From assembly GCF_021245805.1 (NCBI RefSeq), contig NZ_JAJJNF010000005.1, positions 310,001 to 374,000 of the forward strand: a DNA stretch of 64,000 nt. The letters run 5' to 3'. This stretch comes from Mangrovimonas futianensis (GTDB lineage: Bacteria; Bacteroidota; Bacteroidia; Flavobacteriales; Flavobacteriaceae). A model generated the notes under the pieces. That model did no database searches and was not told the DNA's origin. It saw only the letters and a list, made by a program, of their open reading frames with translations. Made by a program: the position numbers and the translations under genes. This document shows, in pieces, positions 41,978 through 51,744 of this stretch (position 1 is the first letter of the stretch; the number at the start of each line of letters is the position of its first letter).

Positions 41978-43609
41978 TTAATCTAACTTAGGTAATACAA
42001 AATCATCGAGAGCACTCGATTCCTTCATTAAGGCTTCAATTTCTGCAGATGATCTTGGTGCTTCTCCCGAAAGGTTAACAGGACCATTCTCTGTAATAAG
42101 AATATCGTCTTCAATTCTTACAGCAATTCCCCACCATTTTTCATCACAAGGACTTCCATCTGGTATATAGATACCGGGTTCTACTGTAATAACCATATTA
42201 GCTTCAAAATTACCGTAGGTTCCTGGATCATGTACATCAAGGCCTAAATAATGGCTACTTCCATGTGGGTAATAGGAATGAACTTCATCTATGGAACTAA
42301 TAATACCTAGCTTTAATAAGCCTTCATTCACTACTTGACGTGTAGCAATATTAGGCGACTGAAAACTAGCTCCAACCACAGATGCCTCTATTCCCGCTTC
42401 CTGAGCCTCATAAACAATATCATAAATGGCTTTTTGTTCTTTACTGAACTTTCCATTTGCCGGAATTGTTCTGGTCACATCAGCACTATAGCCATGGTAT
42501 TCGGCACCTAAATCCATTAATACCAATTCATTTTCAACATGCATTTTACTGTTTTCTATGTAATGTAATACACACCCATTGTTTCCAGCACCTACAATGC
42601 TTGGGTAGCCTTCATACTCACTGCCATATTTTTTATAAACATACTCATGAATGCCTTGAACTTCAAGCTCAGACATTCCTGGATGCATCGCCTTCATAAC
42701 CTCCCGTTGTCCCATGGAGGAGATTCTCACAGCTTTGGTTAACAACGTTAATTCTTCTGCAGTCTTAATTTGTCTCAATTGGGCCATAAGTGTTGATAAA
42801 CCTCTCACATCAATATTGCTTTGGTTTTCTGCCTCAATTTTGATGACTTGCTGTTTTAACTCTCTTCTCAGTTCATCATTATCTGATGCCGCATATTTAG
42901 ATATAATTTGATCCTCTTTTAAATCGGGATAATATTCTAACACCTTACCTAAAGTTTGGGCCACATTGGCACTGTTTTCAATCTCGGTAGATTTAATCAT
43001 TTGATAAGCCCGTTCCTGTATTTGAGAAGAAGGTTTGAAAGTTTCAAAATTGATTTGGGATTTGAATGATTGAACCAAATCATGAAGGTCCGCCTTATTT
43101 CTAGAAGAATTTCTGTAATCATCATTGAAATTCTCAAACATGATCTTGTCAAATTTCGAAAAATCAATATTGTTTTCTAGAAATTCCTTGCCATTATAAG
43201 CATTTTCTATGCCTAATTGATTTTTTGCTCCTTCAATACCTAATCGATGACCTGTCCACATCTCGGCCATAGGGTTTTTCTCCTGCACATACATTAATTC
43301 GTTAAAGGTATTCCCTTCCTTGTCAGTTTGATCTGTTGAAAAGACAACTAAAACAGCATGTGGTTCTTTGTATCCTGTTAAATAATAAAAATTGGGATCC
43401 TGATGGTAAACATAGTCTACATCATTAGCTCGATTTCTTACGGGATTTGCAAAAAAGACAGCCACACTATTTTCAGGCATTGAGGCCCTTAAAGCTTCGC
43501 GTCTATTTCTGTGAAACTCTTTACTTAAATAATCTGTTGGCAAATCTGTTTGCGCAACTATTTCTGAAAAAATAAAAATGGAAAAAATACTTAAAATAAA
43601 GGTTTTCAT
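41978..43609 (-). CDS. Exported Xaa-Pro aminopeptidase (M24B)
   Basis: 543 residues. A signal peptide (MKTFILSIFSIFIFSEIVAQ) is followed by an aminopeptidase P N-terminal domain (30-~200) and a creatinase-fold metallopeptidase domain (from about 265). Metal ligands sit in LVLMDLGAEYHGYSADVTRTIP (two Asp), SHYLGLDVHDPG (His) and VITVEPGIYIP (Glu). It removes N-terminal residues before proline in the periplasm or at the cell surface. The gene stands alone and is divergent from gcvT. Confidence 0.92.
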   Translation of the reverse strand: MKTFILSIFSIFIFSEIVAQTDLPTDYLSKEFHRNRREALRASMPENSVAVFFANPVRNRANDVDYVYHQDPNFYYLTGYKEPHAVLVVFSTDQTDKEGNTFNELMYVQEKNPMAEMWTGHRLGIEGAKNQLGIENAYNGKEFLENNIDFSKFDKIMFENFNDDYRNSSRNKADLHDLVQSFKSQINFETFKPSSQIQERAYQMIKSTEIENSANVAQTLGKVLEYYPDLKEDQIISKYAASDNDELRRELKQQVIKIEAENQSNIDVRGLSTLMAQLRQIKTAEELTLLTKAVRISSMGQREVMKAMHPGMSELEVQGIHEYVYKKYGSEYEGYPSIVGAGNNGCVLHYIENSKMHVENELVLMDLGAEYHGYSADVTRTIPANGKFSKEQKAIYDIVYEAQEAGIEASVVGASFQSPNIATRQVVNEGLLKLGIISSIDEVHSYYPHGSSHYLGLDVHDPGTYGNFEANMVITVEPGIYIPDGSPCDEKWWGIAVRIEDDILITENGPVNLSGEAPRSSAEIEALMKESSALDDFVLPKLD

Positions 43610-43736
43610 ATAACTAAATATTAGAGGATTATCTAAAATACATAAATCTTTGAAAGACCTACTATATCGTCATTAAAATTAACATTTAAATGATAGAGGA
43701 ACCCTTTATGCCCCCTTATTTCCGTTATATTTTCTT

Positions 43737-43744
43737 TACATTTG
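43737..43744 (+). promoter_or_regulatory. Promoter -7 element of gcvT
   Basis: TACATTTG fits TAnnTTTG, 20 bases before the ATG at 43764. No clear -33 element is seen. There is no glycine-riboswitch-like structure in the 154-base upstream region. Confidence 0.45.
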
Positions 43745-43763
43745 TGCTTTTAAAAACAAACTA

Positions 43764-44846
43764 ATGAAAAACACAGCACTATATGATACCCACGTGGCTT
43801 TAGGTGCCAAAATGGTTCCTTTTGCAGGATATAATATGCCCGTTCAATATGAAGGTGTCAACATAGAACATGAAACCGTAAGAAAAGGAGTTGGCGTATT
43901 TGACGTGTCCCACATGGGTGAATTTTTAATTGAAGGCCCCAATGCATTGGAACTAATTCAAAAAGTTAGCACCAATGATGCTTCAAAACTTACTATTGGA
44001 AAAGCGCAATATAGTTGTATGCCTAATGATAATGGTGGAATCGTTGATGACTTAATTATTTATCGAATTAAGGAAGAGACCTATTTGTTGGTTGTAAATG
44101 CAAGCAATATTGAAAAAGATTGGAACTGGATTTCATCAAAAAATGATGTAGGTGCTGAAATGAGAAATCTTAGTGATGACTATTCACTATTGGCAATTCA
44201 AGGCCCTAAAGCTGTTGAAGCTATGCAATCTTTAAGTAGTCATGATTTATCGGCTATTACTTTCTATAATTTTATTGTTGGTGATTTTGCTGGTATTGAA
44301 CATGTAATCATCTCTGCAACTGGTTATACAGGAAGTGGTGGTTTTGAAATTTATTGTAAAAACAGTGAGGTAAAACAAGTATGGGATAAAGTTATGGAGG
44401 CTGGTTCAAGCTTTGGAATAAAACCTATTGGATTGGCTGCTAGAGATACTTTAAGATTGGAAATGGGATATTGTCTATATGGAAATGACATTGATGATTC
44501 AACCTCTCCTATTGAAGCTGGTTTGGGCTGGATTACAAAATTCACCAAGGATTTTACTAATAGTGAAGCCTTAAAAGCTGAGAAAGAAGCTGGTCCAAAA
44601 AGAAAATTAATTGCTTTCGAATTGGATGAAAGAGGAATTCCAAGACATGATTATTCTATTGTTGATGAACAAGGAAATGACATTGGCCATGTAACCTCAG
44701 GTACCATGGCACCAAGTCTAGGAAAAGGAATTGGTTTGGGATATGTAGTTACAGAACAAGCTTCCCTTGGCAATAAGATTTTTATTCAAATTAGAAAAAA
44801 TGCAGTTCCGGCAAGTATTGTAAAATTGCCGTTTTACAAGGGATAA
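43764..44846 (+). CDS. gcvT: Glycine cleavage system aminomethyltransferase (T protein)
   Basis: 360 residues, the usual length. The N-terminus LYDTHVALGAKMVPFAGYNMPVQY and the motifs VFDVSHMGEF, YTGSGGFEIY and ARDTLRLEMGYCLYGND define GcvT. It transfers the methylene from H-protein-bound aminomethyl to tetrahydrofolate, releasing ammonia. The H and P genes are not adjacent, which is common in Flavobacteriaceae. It is followed by a terminator. Confidence 0.96.
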   Translation: MKNTALYDTHVALGAKMVPFAGYNMPVQYEGVNIEHETVRKGVGVFDVSHMGEFLIEGPNALELIQKVSTNDASKLTIGKAQYSCMPNDNGGIVDDLIIYRIKEETYLLVVNASNIEKDWNWISSKNDVGAEMRNLSDDYSLLAIQGPKAVEAMQSLSSHDLSAITFYNFIVGDFAGIEHVIISATGYTGSGGFEIYCKNSEVKQVWDKVMEAGSSFGIKPIGLAARDTLRLEMGYCLYGNDIDDSTSPIEAGLGWITKFTKDFTNSEALKAEKEAGPKRKLIAFELDERGIPRHDYSIVDEQGNDIGHVTSGTMAPSLGKGIGLGYVVTEQASLGNKIFIQIRKNAVPASIVKLPFYKG

Positions 44847-44863
44847 TATGCCAAGAAATAAAT

Positions 44864-44919
44864 AAAATCACTGCTCTTTCGTTTTAAGGTAATCATCATG
44901 AAAGTCAGTGATTTTTTTT
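44864..44919 (+). terminator. gcvT terminator
   Basis: AATCACTG (44866-44873) pairs with CAGTGATT (44906-44913), with an inner CTTTC/GAAAG stem, followed by a T-run. Confidence 0.7.
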
Positions 44920-44949
44920 GTTTAAGATTCTGTATTAAAAAAAGTATAA

Positions 44950-45777
44950 ATGCCAAAATCGGACAAACATAGAATACTTATTTTTGGAGCAAGTGGCTTT
45001 TTAGGCAACTCGCTTTATAAAGAGCTATGTCCCTATTTTAACACTTTTGGTACTTATAAAACTTCAAAGCATGAGTTTGAAAAAAACAAGCACTTTTTTC
45101 AATATGATATAGAAGAAGATGATGTTTTTGAAATCTTAAATGCGGTCAAACCTACCCTTATCATTTCAGCATTACGAGGTGATTTTTCTGCTCAAACCAT
45201 AGCTCATTCACACATGCTTGAATATATAAAGGATAAGAAAATCAAGTTTATTTTCTTGTCTTCTGCCAATGTATTTGATGCGTATAGTAAATACCCTAGC
45301 TATGAAAACGATAAAACCTTAAGCCATAGTGTTTATGGTCATTTTAAGATTAAAATTGAAAACATGCTCATGCGATTACCAAAAAAACAAATAGTAATCG
45401 CCAGATTACCAATGGTTTTTGGTTCCCACTCTCCTAGAATCTCAGAATTAAGGCAGGCATTTAAAGAAGTGGAATCTATTGAAGTGTTTCCAAATTTAAT
45501 CATGAATGTCACCACCGATTCCAAATTAACACAGCAAATTCATTATATCATCAATAGAAATAAATCTGGAGTTTTTCACTTAGGAAGTAATGATCTTGTT
45601 CACCATGATGATTTTATCAAAGAAATTTTAAATTCTTTGGGTAGTATGAACCCTGTTTTAAAACGTGTTTATACAACAAATGACGATAGATACTTAGCTG
45701 TCCTTCCCCAAGAAAACCTATTACCCAAACACTTACAATTATATAGTCATGAAATTTTAAAAGAGTTAGAGGTTTGA
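44950..45777 (+). CDS. NAD(P)-dependent sugar-nucleotide reductase/epimerase (RmlD-like)
   Basis: 275-residue extended SDR. The nucleotide motif GASGFLG (residues 14-20) is near the N-terminus, LSSANVFDAYSKYP carries the Ser of the triad, and YGHFK gives Tyr-xxx-Lys. The overall pattern is closest to dTDP-4-dehydrorhamnose reductase (RmlD). No rml neighbours are present, so the substrate is unassigned. It precedes the pterin dehydratase gene by 41 bases. Confidence 0.75.
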   Translation: MPKSDKHRILIFGASGFLGNSLYKELCPYFNTFGTYKTSKHEFEKNKHFFQYDIEEDDVFEILNAVKPTLIISALRGDFSAQTIAHSHMLEYIKDKKIKFIFLSSANVFDAYSKYPSYENDKTLSHSVYGHFKIKIENMLMRLPKKQIVIARLPMVFGSHSPRISELRQAFKEVESIEVFPNLIMNVTTDSKLTQQIHYIINRNKSGVFHLGSNDLVHHDDFIKEILNSLGSMNPVLKRVYTTNDDRYLAVLPQENLLPKHLQLYSHEILKELEV

Positions 45778-45818
45778 TTGAAATTCCTTACCTTTAAAAG
45801 AAACTAAAACCTTTAATC

Positions 45819-46109
45819 ATGACTAAACTATCAGACCAAGAAATTGAAGCTAAATTATTAAGATTTCCAGATTGGGAGTATTACGAGAATGCCATTCATG
45901 TTGAGTTTGAATTCGACAATTTTAAAGATTGTTTCAGTGCCATGAGTCGGATAGCCTTTGAATGTGAAGCTTTAAATCATCATCCCAACTGGGCTAATGT
46001 TTACAATATTTTGACCATTTCTCTTTCTACACATGATGTTGATGGTGTTACTGAAAAGGACTTTAAATTGGCTGAAGCCATAGAAACCATTGTTGAAGTT
46101 CAAGAATAA
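45819..46109 (+). CDS. 4a-hydroxytetrahydrobiopterin dehydratase (pterin-4a-carbinolamine dehydratase)
   Basis: 96 residues, the full length for this family. The signature EALNHHPNWANVYN contains the catalytic histidines, followed by LSTHDVDGVTEKDF. It regenerates biopterin cofactors after aromatic amino-acid hydroxylation, or acts in molybdopterin-related metabolism. No phenylalanine hydroxylase gene is nearby. Confidence 0.92.
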   Translation: MTKLSDQEIEAKLLRFPDWEYYENAIHVEFEFDNFKDCFSAMSRIAFECEALNHHPNWANVYNILTISLSTHDVDGVTEKDFKLAEAIETIVEVQE

Positions 46110-46173
46110 GCACTTATAAAAAATAAGTTTCATTTATTTTTATATTTTAGTCCTGCCTCAAATTTAACAAGCA

Positions 46174-48225
46174 TTGAAATATTTTTATCTTGGATGTTTT
46201 CTTCTTTTGAACTACTTGGCAGTAGCTCAATCTAACACCCTATTTAACAGTCAACTCAAATCCCTTCATAATATCTATAAAGAACTTCACTTTGCTGGTA
46301 AACCAGTAGATGATTCTTTATCGGTTGGGGTTTATCATTTATTTATCAATAATTTAGATGAAGAACAAAATTTACTTCGAATTGATGACTTCAAAACTTT
46401 TTCAAGTGATTCTCTTAACATCGATAATTATTTAGAAGCAAGTAATAGTGATTTCATTGATAAATATGTTGATATTTTAACAAGCCGCATTGAGGAAACA
46501 AAAGACTATATTGCTTCACTATCTAAAGTAAAACTTGAATATACAGGAAAGGACACCATCCATTATTCAAGTCATAAAAAGCACTATTACAAGCAAAACA
46601 AAAAGGCATCGGAACTTTATTGGAACAAGATTATTAAGTATGAAGTTATTAAGACCATAATAGAAGAAGATAGTACACTTCAACTGATTCAGTCAAATTT
46701 TGCCAAAAAAGAAGAAGGCATTAAAAATGTTGTTATTGAGAAGGAACTATGCAAGTTGAATGAAATTATTAACCAAAAAGGGGGAGTTGAATCTTTTGTA
46801 AAGGAGTGCTTTCTTAAAGCCTACTGCGCGTATCAAGATCCACATTCTACCTATTTTAACAATGCTGAGCGTGATTTGTTTCATCATTACTTGGGAACAA
46901 ATCAACTTACCTACGGAATCCTTCCATCAAAGAATAAAGATAATGATTTGGTAGTTGAGCAAATCATTCCAGGAAGTAGTGCTTTTAAAAATGGAGAAAT
47001 TGAAGAAGATGATGTCATAAAAAGTATCACCTCAGGGCAGATGACTTTAGAAACCTATTGCATTTCCATTAATGAAGTAGATAAATTCCTAAATGATGAT
47101 TCACATAAAGTGGCCACCTTTAAAATTAAAAAAAGGGACGGAACCATTAAGGAAGTTAAATTAGCCAAAACCATTATGAAATCTGATGATAATTCCATCA
47201 CGGGTTTTGTTTTAAAGTCAGATGAGGAAGCATTCGGTTACATTAAAATACCTAGTTTTTATACTGATTTTGATTCGCCACGAGGCATTGGACTTTCGCA
47301 GGACTTTTCAAAAGAATTATACAAACTGCAAAAGGAAAATATTAAAGGTCTCATTATTGATCTAAGATTCAATGGTGGAGGCTCCATTCATGAAGCCACT
47401 AATCTCTCGGGAATGTTTATAGACAAAGGGCCAATAGCCATTGAAAGTGATAGATATTCCAATCAATTTACTATAAGAGACCCTAATAGAGGTTCCTTAT
47501 TTACAAAGCCCGTGGTAATAATGATTAATGAATCCAGTGCTTCGGCCTCCGAATTTTTCTCTGGGGCAATGCAAGATTACAACCGAGCCCTGATTGTTGG
47601 ATCAAACTCTTTTGGCAAGGGAACAGCGCAAGTCATTCTGCCATTAGATACGTTAGATTTAACCCAAGGCTATACTAAAATTACTTTCGAAAAATTCTAC
47701 AGGGCAACAGGAAAAGGGGTTCAACAAAAAGGAATTGCCCCAGATATTCAACTGCCCTCTTTGTATGAAAACTTTAATATGGACGAGAAATCAAATGATT
47801 TCAGTATTCCTAATGATGATATTACCCCAACCCTAGCACTGAGACCACTTAAAAAATTACCCATTGAACATCTTATCGGGTTAAGTAAAAATCGCGTTGA
47901 ACATTCAGAAGATTTCAAGAAGATTAAAGAATTGAATCAAGTGCTTCTCAGGGAAATTATCAATAAGAATAAGACTTATGCCCTTACGATTGATAATGTT
48001 TTTGAGGATATTGAACAATTAAACAATCTCTACAAGTCGTTCCAAGATATGGATACAACTGATGTTGAACTAGAAGTTGAAAATACCAAATCAACCATTG
48101 AAGTTTTGCAGTATAGTGAAGACATGCAACTCATCAATGAAGACATAATGAATAATATATCTCATGATATTTATATAAGCGAATCATTTAACATCTTAAA
48201 AGACTTAATCAACAAACTAAACTAA
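46174..48225 (+). CDS. S41-family C-terminal processing peptidase, exported
   Basis: 683 residues. A signal peptide (residues 1-18, LLLNYLAVAQ) is followed by a helical N-terminal region, then a PDZ-like domain (about 225-330, IIPGSSAFKNGEIEEDDVI). The protease core is at about 335-530: GLIIDLRFNGGG, the nucleophile Ser in MINESSASASEFFSGA and the general-base Lys in SFGKGTAQ. A ~140-residue C-terminal helical tail follows. It is related to Prc/CtpA enzymes. The start is a TTG at 46174; no ATG precedes the signal peptide. The next gene begins one base after its stop, so they form a pair. Confidence 0.88.
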   Translation: MKYFYLGCFLLLNYLAVAQSNTLFNSQLKSLHNIYKELHFAGKPVDDSLSVGVYHLFINNLDEEQNLLRIDDFKTFSSDSLNIDNYLEASNSDFIDKYVDILTSRIEETKDYIASLSKVKLEYTGKDTIHYSSHKKHYYKQNKKASELYWNKIIKYEVIKTIIEEDSTLQLIQSNFAKKEEGIKNVVIEKELCKLNEIINQKGGVESFVKECFLKAYCAYQDPHSTYFNNAERDLFHHYLGTNQLTYGILPSKNKDNDLVVEQIIPGSSAFKNGEIEEDDVIKSITSGQMTLETYCISINEVDKFLNDDSHKVATFKIKKRDGTIKEVKLAKTIMKSDDNSITGFVLKSDEEAFGYIKIPSFYTDFDSPRGIGLSQDFSKELYKLQKENIKGLIIDLRFNGGGSIHEATNLSGMFIDKGPIAIESDRYSNQFTIRDPNRGSLFTKPVVIMINESSASASEFFSGAMQDYNRALIVGSNSFGKGTAQVILPLDTLDLTQGYTKITFEKFYRATGKGVQQKGIAPDIQLPSLYENFNMDEKSNDFSIPNDDITPTLALRPLKKLPIEHLIGLSKNRVEHSEDFKKIKELNQVLLREIINKNKTYALTIDNVFEDIEQLNNLYKSFQDMDTTDVELEVENTKSTIEVLQYSEDMQLINEDIMNNISHDIYISESFNILKDLINKLN

Positions 48226-48226
48226 C

Positions 48227-49261
48227 ATGAAAAACAACTTAAAATTTGCCTTGACATTACTCCTAATGTTTGAGGTTTTTAATGCTTCATCACAAAGCTT
48301 TAAAACTGCCGTGTCCTACCTAGATTTTGTAGGTAAAGAACAAGAGGGTATTACAAAAAACATGTGGAAGTACACGCAAGCTATAGCTCATAGAGGTGAA
48401 CGTGCTGTAGGAAATCGAAGAAAAATTTTAATCAAATCAGTAGAAAGCTCCATTGAAAAAATTGACAAGGCTGAAGGCTATAATGGTGATGAATTTAAAA
48501 ACCAGGTACTGGAGCACCTCAGATTTAATGAAAGTCTTTTAAAGAATGATTATGCTAAAATAATCGACATGAAGGCTATTGCAGAACAATCCTACGATGC
48601 CATGGAAGCCTTTATTATGGCTCAAGAAATGGCTGATCAAAAAATGAAGGAATCCCAAGAACTTTATGAAACACATTTTTATGCCTTTGCTAACAAAAAC
48701 AATGTAAACATCATTGAAGACGAATCAGACCTGAGCAAAAAAATGGCTATATCTGGTCAGGTATTCAAACATTACAATACTTTATATCTCATTTTTTTCA
48801 AGGTTTACATGAATGAAGTTTATTTAATGAATTCCCTTGGTAATAATGACATTAACGGTATGCAACAAAATGCCAACGCTTTAAGTCAAAGTGCCCGTGA
48901 AGGATTGGAACAATTAAATTCAGTAGAACTTTACAATAATGACGATTCTATTGTTAAGGCTACCAAAAAAGCTTTTGAATTTTACATAGATGAAGCAGAG
49001 AATAAAATCCCTAAAATGGTTGAATTTTTGGTGCTAAATCAAGATTTTGAAACCATCAAAAATAATATTGAAAAAACACCAGAAAAGAAAAGAACCAAAG
49101 AACAAATTGATGCCTATAATGATAAAGTAAAGGCATTAAATAAGGGAGGGAAAGAGTATAATCAGCTAAATGCAGAGTTAAACAACGAGCGTAGTCATGT
49201 TATTGAGAATCTAAATAATTCAAACAATGCATTTTTGGCTAAGCAAATTCCTAATGACTAA
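48227..49261 (+). CDS. Hypothetical exported helical protein, possibly LIC11966-family surface protein
   Basis: 344 residues with a signal peptide (ending FNASSQ) and an almost entirely alpha-helical body, including VSYLDFVGKEQEGITKNMWKY and a charged C-terminus. No catalytic motif. The pattern reminded me of the LIC11966 family of surface proteins, but I cannot verify that here. It directly follows the S41 protease and is likely its partner or substrate, an inference from the one-base spacing. Confidence 0.6.
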   Translation: MKNNLKFALTLLLMFEVFNASSQSFKTAVSYLDFVGKEQEGITKNMWKYTQAIAHRGERAVGNRRKILIKSVESSIEKIDKAEGYNGDEFKNQVLEHLRFNESLLKNDYAKIIDMKAIAEQSYDAMEAFIMAQEMADQKMKESQELYETHFYAFANKNNVNIIEDESDLSKKMAISGQVFKHYNTLYLIFFKVYMNEVYLMNSLGNNDINGMQQNANALSQSAREGLEQLNSVELYNNDDSIVKATKKAFEFYIDEAENKIPKMVEFLVLNQDFETIKNNIEKTPEKKRTKEQIDAYNDKVKALNKGGKEYNQLNAELNNERSHVIENLNNSNNAFLAKQIPND

Positions 49262-49273
49262 TTAGTTTTTTCA

Positions 49274-49281
49274 TAATTTTG
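49274..49281 (+). promoter_or_regulatory. Promoter -7 element of the YebC-family gene
   Basis: TAATTTTG fits TAnnTTTG, 28 bases before the ATG at 49310. Confidence 0.4.
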
Positions 49282-49309
49282 TTACTTTAAAATTTAAACG
49301 CGTTAATTA

Positions 49310-50032
49310 ATGGGAAGAGCTTTTGAATTCAGGAAAGCAAGAAAAATGAAACGTTGGGCCGCAATGAGTAAGGCCTTCACACGTATCGGTAAGGATATTG
49401 TAATGGCAGTAAAGGAAGGTGGACCCGACCCTGATGGCAATTCCAGATTGCGAGCTGTTATACAAAATGCCAAGGCAGTCAATATGCCTAAAGACAATAT
49501 TGAACGTGCTATTAAAAGAGCATCAGACAAAAGCCAAGGAGATTATAAGGAAGTACTTTTTGAAGGTTATGCACCACACGGGATTGCCGTTTTGGTGGAA
49601 ACAGCCACAGATAATAATACTAGAACTGTAGCCAACATTAGAAGTTATTTCAATAAATGTGACGGTAGTTTAGGCACCTCTGGTTCGGTATCATTTATGT
49701 TTGACCATACATGTAATTTCAGGATTAACGCTGAAGGCTTGGATGCTGAGGAATTGGAACTTGAACTAATTGACTTTGGTGCTGAAGAGGTTTTTGTTGA
49801 TGACGATGGAATTTTAATATATGCCCCCTTTGAAAGTTTTGGAGCTATTCAATCGGAATTGGAAGGTCGTGGTATTGAAATTCTATCCTCTGGCTTCGAA
49901 AGAATTCCGCAGGTTACAAAACAATTGACTCCTGAACAAATGGAAGATGTAGAAAAACTTTTGGAGAAAATTGAAGAAGATGATGACGTACAAAATGTCT
50001 ACCATACCATGGAAGAAAGTGCTGAAGAATAA
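49310..50032 (+). CDS. yebC: YebC/PmpR-family protein
   Basis: 240 residues with the family hallmarks: GRAFEFRKARKMKRWAAMSKAFTRIGKDI at the start, GGPDPDGNSRLRAVIQNAKAVNMPKDNIERAIKRA in the first domain, and the acidic middle and C-terminal domains. Members have been described as transcription regulators and more recently as translation factors that relieve stalling at proline stretches. The precise role here is not decided. Ends at a good terminator. Confidence 0.92.
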   Translation: MGRAFEFRKARKMKRWAAMSKAFTRIGKDIVMAVKEGGPDPDGNSRLRAVIQNAKAVNMPKDNIERAIKRASDKSQGDYKEVLFEGYAPHGIAVLVETATDNNTRTVANIRSYFNKCDGSLGTSGSVSFMFDHTCNFRINAEGLDAEELELELIDFGAEEVFVDDDGILIYAPFESFGAIQSELEGRGIEILSSGFERIPQVTKQLTPEQMEDVEKLLEKIEEDDDVQNVYHTMEESAEE

Positions 50033-50056
50033 GCACAAAACGTTAAAAATATATAA

Positions 50057-50087
50057 AGACCTGAACTTTTCGTTCAGGTTTTTTTTA
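50057..50087 (+). terminator. Terminator of the YebC-family gene
   Basis: ACCTGAAC (50059-50066) pairs with GTTCAGGT (50072-50079), followed by a T-run. Confidence 0.85.
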
Positions 50088-50139
50088 TTTTAACAGTAAC
50101 AAAATCAATTGGTTTTTCGTCTTTTAACAAAAAACGTCT

Positions 50140-51636
50140 ATGACATTTACTACCATCAAGTCCCTTCTTATTTATTTTATTCTATTGTTTGGAGCCACTT
50201 CATTCGCTCAAAGCATTTCTGGGAAAGTCTTATCTGATAAAGAAGAGCCCATTTCTTATGCCACCGTACAAATTGGTGAACACTTTGGGGTTATTACCAA
50301 TGAAGAAGGCAGCTTCTCGATCAATACCTCAGGCTTTGAACCTACAGACTCTGTAAAAATTTCTTGTATGGGTTATGAGAAAATAGGCATGCTATTAAAT
50401 GAATTTGAATCACAAGACTATCATTTGATTGAAAAAGTTAATGAACTTTCTGAAGTTTATTTAACCAATAGGATGCTCACTTTAGACTCCATATTATATT
50501 ACATGGATAAAAATTTGGACAAGAACTATAAAACCAAAATGGTTAATTATAATCTGTTTAGAAGGACCACCCAATATATTCAGGGTAAAAATGTCAATTT
50601 AGAAATAGATAAATCCACTGGATTTAAGAAAAAACAACTTGAAGCCTTTAATAAAGAGTTTCAAGAATTAGGTAATTCCTTATTGAACAACAGGTCCAAA
50701 CAATACACAGAATTTGTGGCTGATTTAAGTGTTTTAGATGAGAAAAACTCTAAAATGACTATTGACAAAGCCATGAGATTATTGGATGAAAGAAATGATC
50801 AAACCATTGAAAGATTGGCAGAAAGAGGGAAAGATATTGTCACCAAACATTTAGACACCAATAAAGTCTACACGGTTAAAACAGGATGGTTTAAAATTTC
50901 AGATTCAGTCAAATTAGGAGAAAGTAGTAGAGAAAACAATAAAATGGAAGACACTATTAATTCGGTAGGTTTAATCAGAAAATTAACCTATGAAATGCTC
51001 AAAGAGCATAACTTCAAAAGTGGTTCCATATTTAATTTTGTAACAGATCAAAGGAAATATGATTATGAGTTAAAGGGTATTTCGTTTCTAGATTCCGAAT
51101 TGGTTTATGTGGTAGATTTTAAACCAAGAAGAGGATCTGCTGATTTTGAAGGAACCCTTTACATTTCCAATCAAACATTTGCCGTTTTAAAAACGGATTA
51201 CAAATATTTTAAAGGACGCGTTGGCGAGAAACTCAATATGAAATTCCTTTTAGGAATTAAATATGCTGAAAACGGAAAATCGGGATCAGTTATTTATAAA
51301 AAAGGTCCAGACAATTATTATTATCCCAAATTTATAACCGAAGAAATTGACCGATATTTTTACATTGATAGGCCTTTTAAGTTCAAAGAAAATGACGGAA
51401 ACAATAAAGTTTCATTTGAATTCTTGGTTGAAGGGACCTTTAAAGAACGAAATGAATTATTAATCATGGGCACTAAGGACATTACTAATAGCGACTATGA
51501 GGCCATAAAGGAGAAAAAGGATATTGATTATGAAACACCTAAACAATATGATCCCAATTTCTGGAAGGATTACAATGTACTTCAACCATTACAGGAAATG
51601 AAAGATTTTAAAGTTGATGAAACCTATACCCCATAA
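50140..51636 (+). CDS. Exported protein with carboxypeptidase-regulatory-like domain
   Basis: 498 residues. A signal peptide (ending TSFAQ) is followed by a CarboxypepD_reg-like beta-sandwich (about 25-100: ISGKVLSDKEEPISYATVQIGEHFGVITNEEGSF), the domain that opens many Bacteroidetes TonB-dependent proteins. The remaining ~390 residues are beta-rich with no TonB plug or barrel and no catalytic motif. It is probably periplasmic or outer-membrane associated. Alone between two terminators. Confidence 0.75.
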   Translation: MTFTTIKSLLIYFILLFGATSFAQSISGKVLSDKEEPISYATVQIGEHFGVITNEEGSFSINTSGFEPTDSVKISCMGYEKIGMLLNEFESQDYHLIEKVNELSEVYLTNRMLTLDSILYYMDKNLDKNYKTKMVNYNLFRRTTQYIQGKNVNLEIDKSTGFKKKQLEAFNKEFQELGNSLLNNRSKQYTEFVADLSVLDEKNSKMTIDKAMRLLDERNDQTIERLAERGKDIVTKHLDTNKVYTVKTGWFKISDSVKLGESSRENNKMEDTINSVGLIRKLTYEMLKEHNFKSGSIFNFVTDQRKYDYELKGISFLDSELVYVVDFKPRRGSADFEGTLYISNQTFAVLKTDYKYFKGRVGEKLNMKFLLGIKYAENGKSGSVIYKKGPDNYYYPKFITEEIDRYFYIDRPFKFKENDGNNKVSFEFLVEGTFKERNELLIMGTKDITNSDYEAIKEKKDIDYETPKQYDPNFWKDYNVLQPLQEMKDFKVDETYTP

Positions 51637-51640
51637 AAGG

Positions 51641-51672
51641 AAAAAGCTACCCAAAAAGGTAGCTTTCTTTTT
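51641..51672 (+). terminator. Terminator of the carboxypeptidase-regulatory-domain gene
   Basis: AAAGCTACC (51643-51651) pairs with GGTAGCTTT (51658-51666), then a T-rich tract. Confidence 0.8.
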
Positions 51673-51744
51673 AGGGACTTACTAGTTTACTTTATGTTTC
51701 ATTCACTATGGAAACAATATTACAAATACCATGCCTGTAACGAC

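Noticed and set aside
43610..43763. Glycine riboswitch upstream of gcvT
   Set aside because: No paired aptamer-like helices; only a promoter element is present in the short region.
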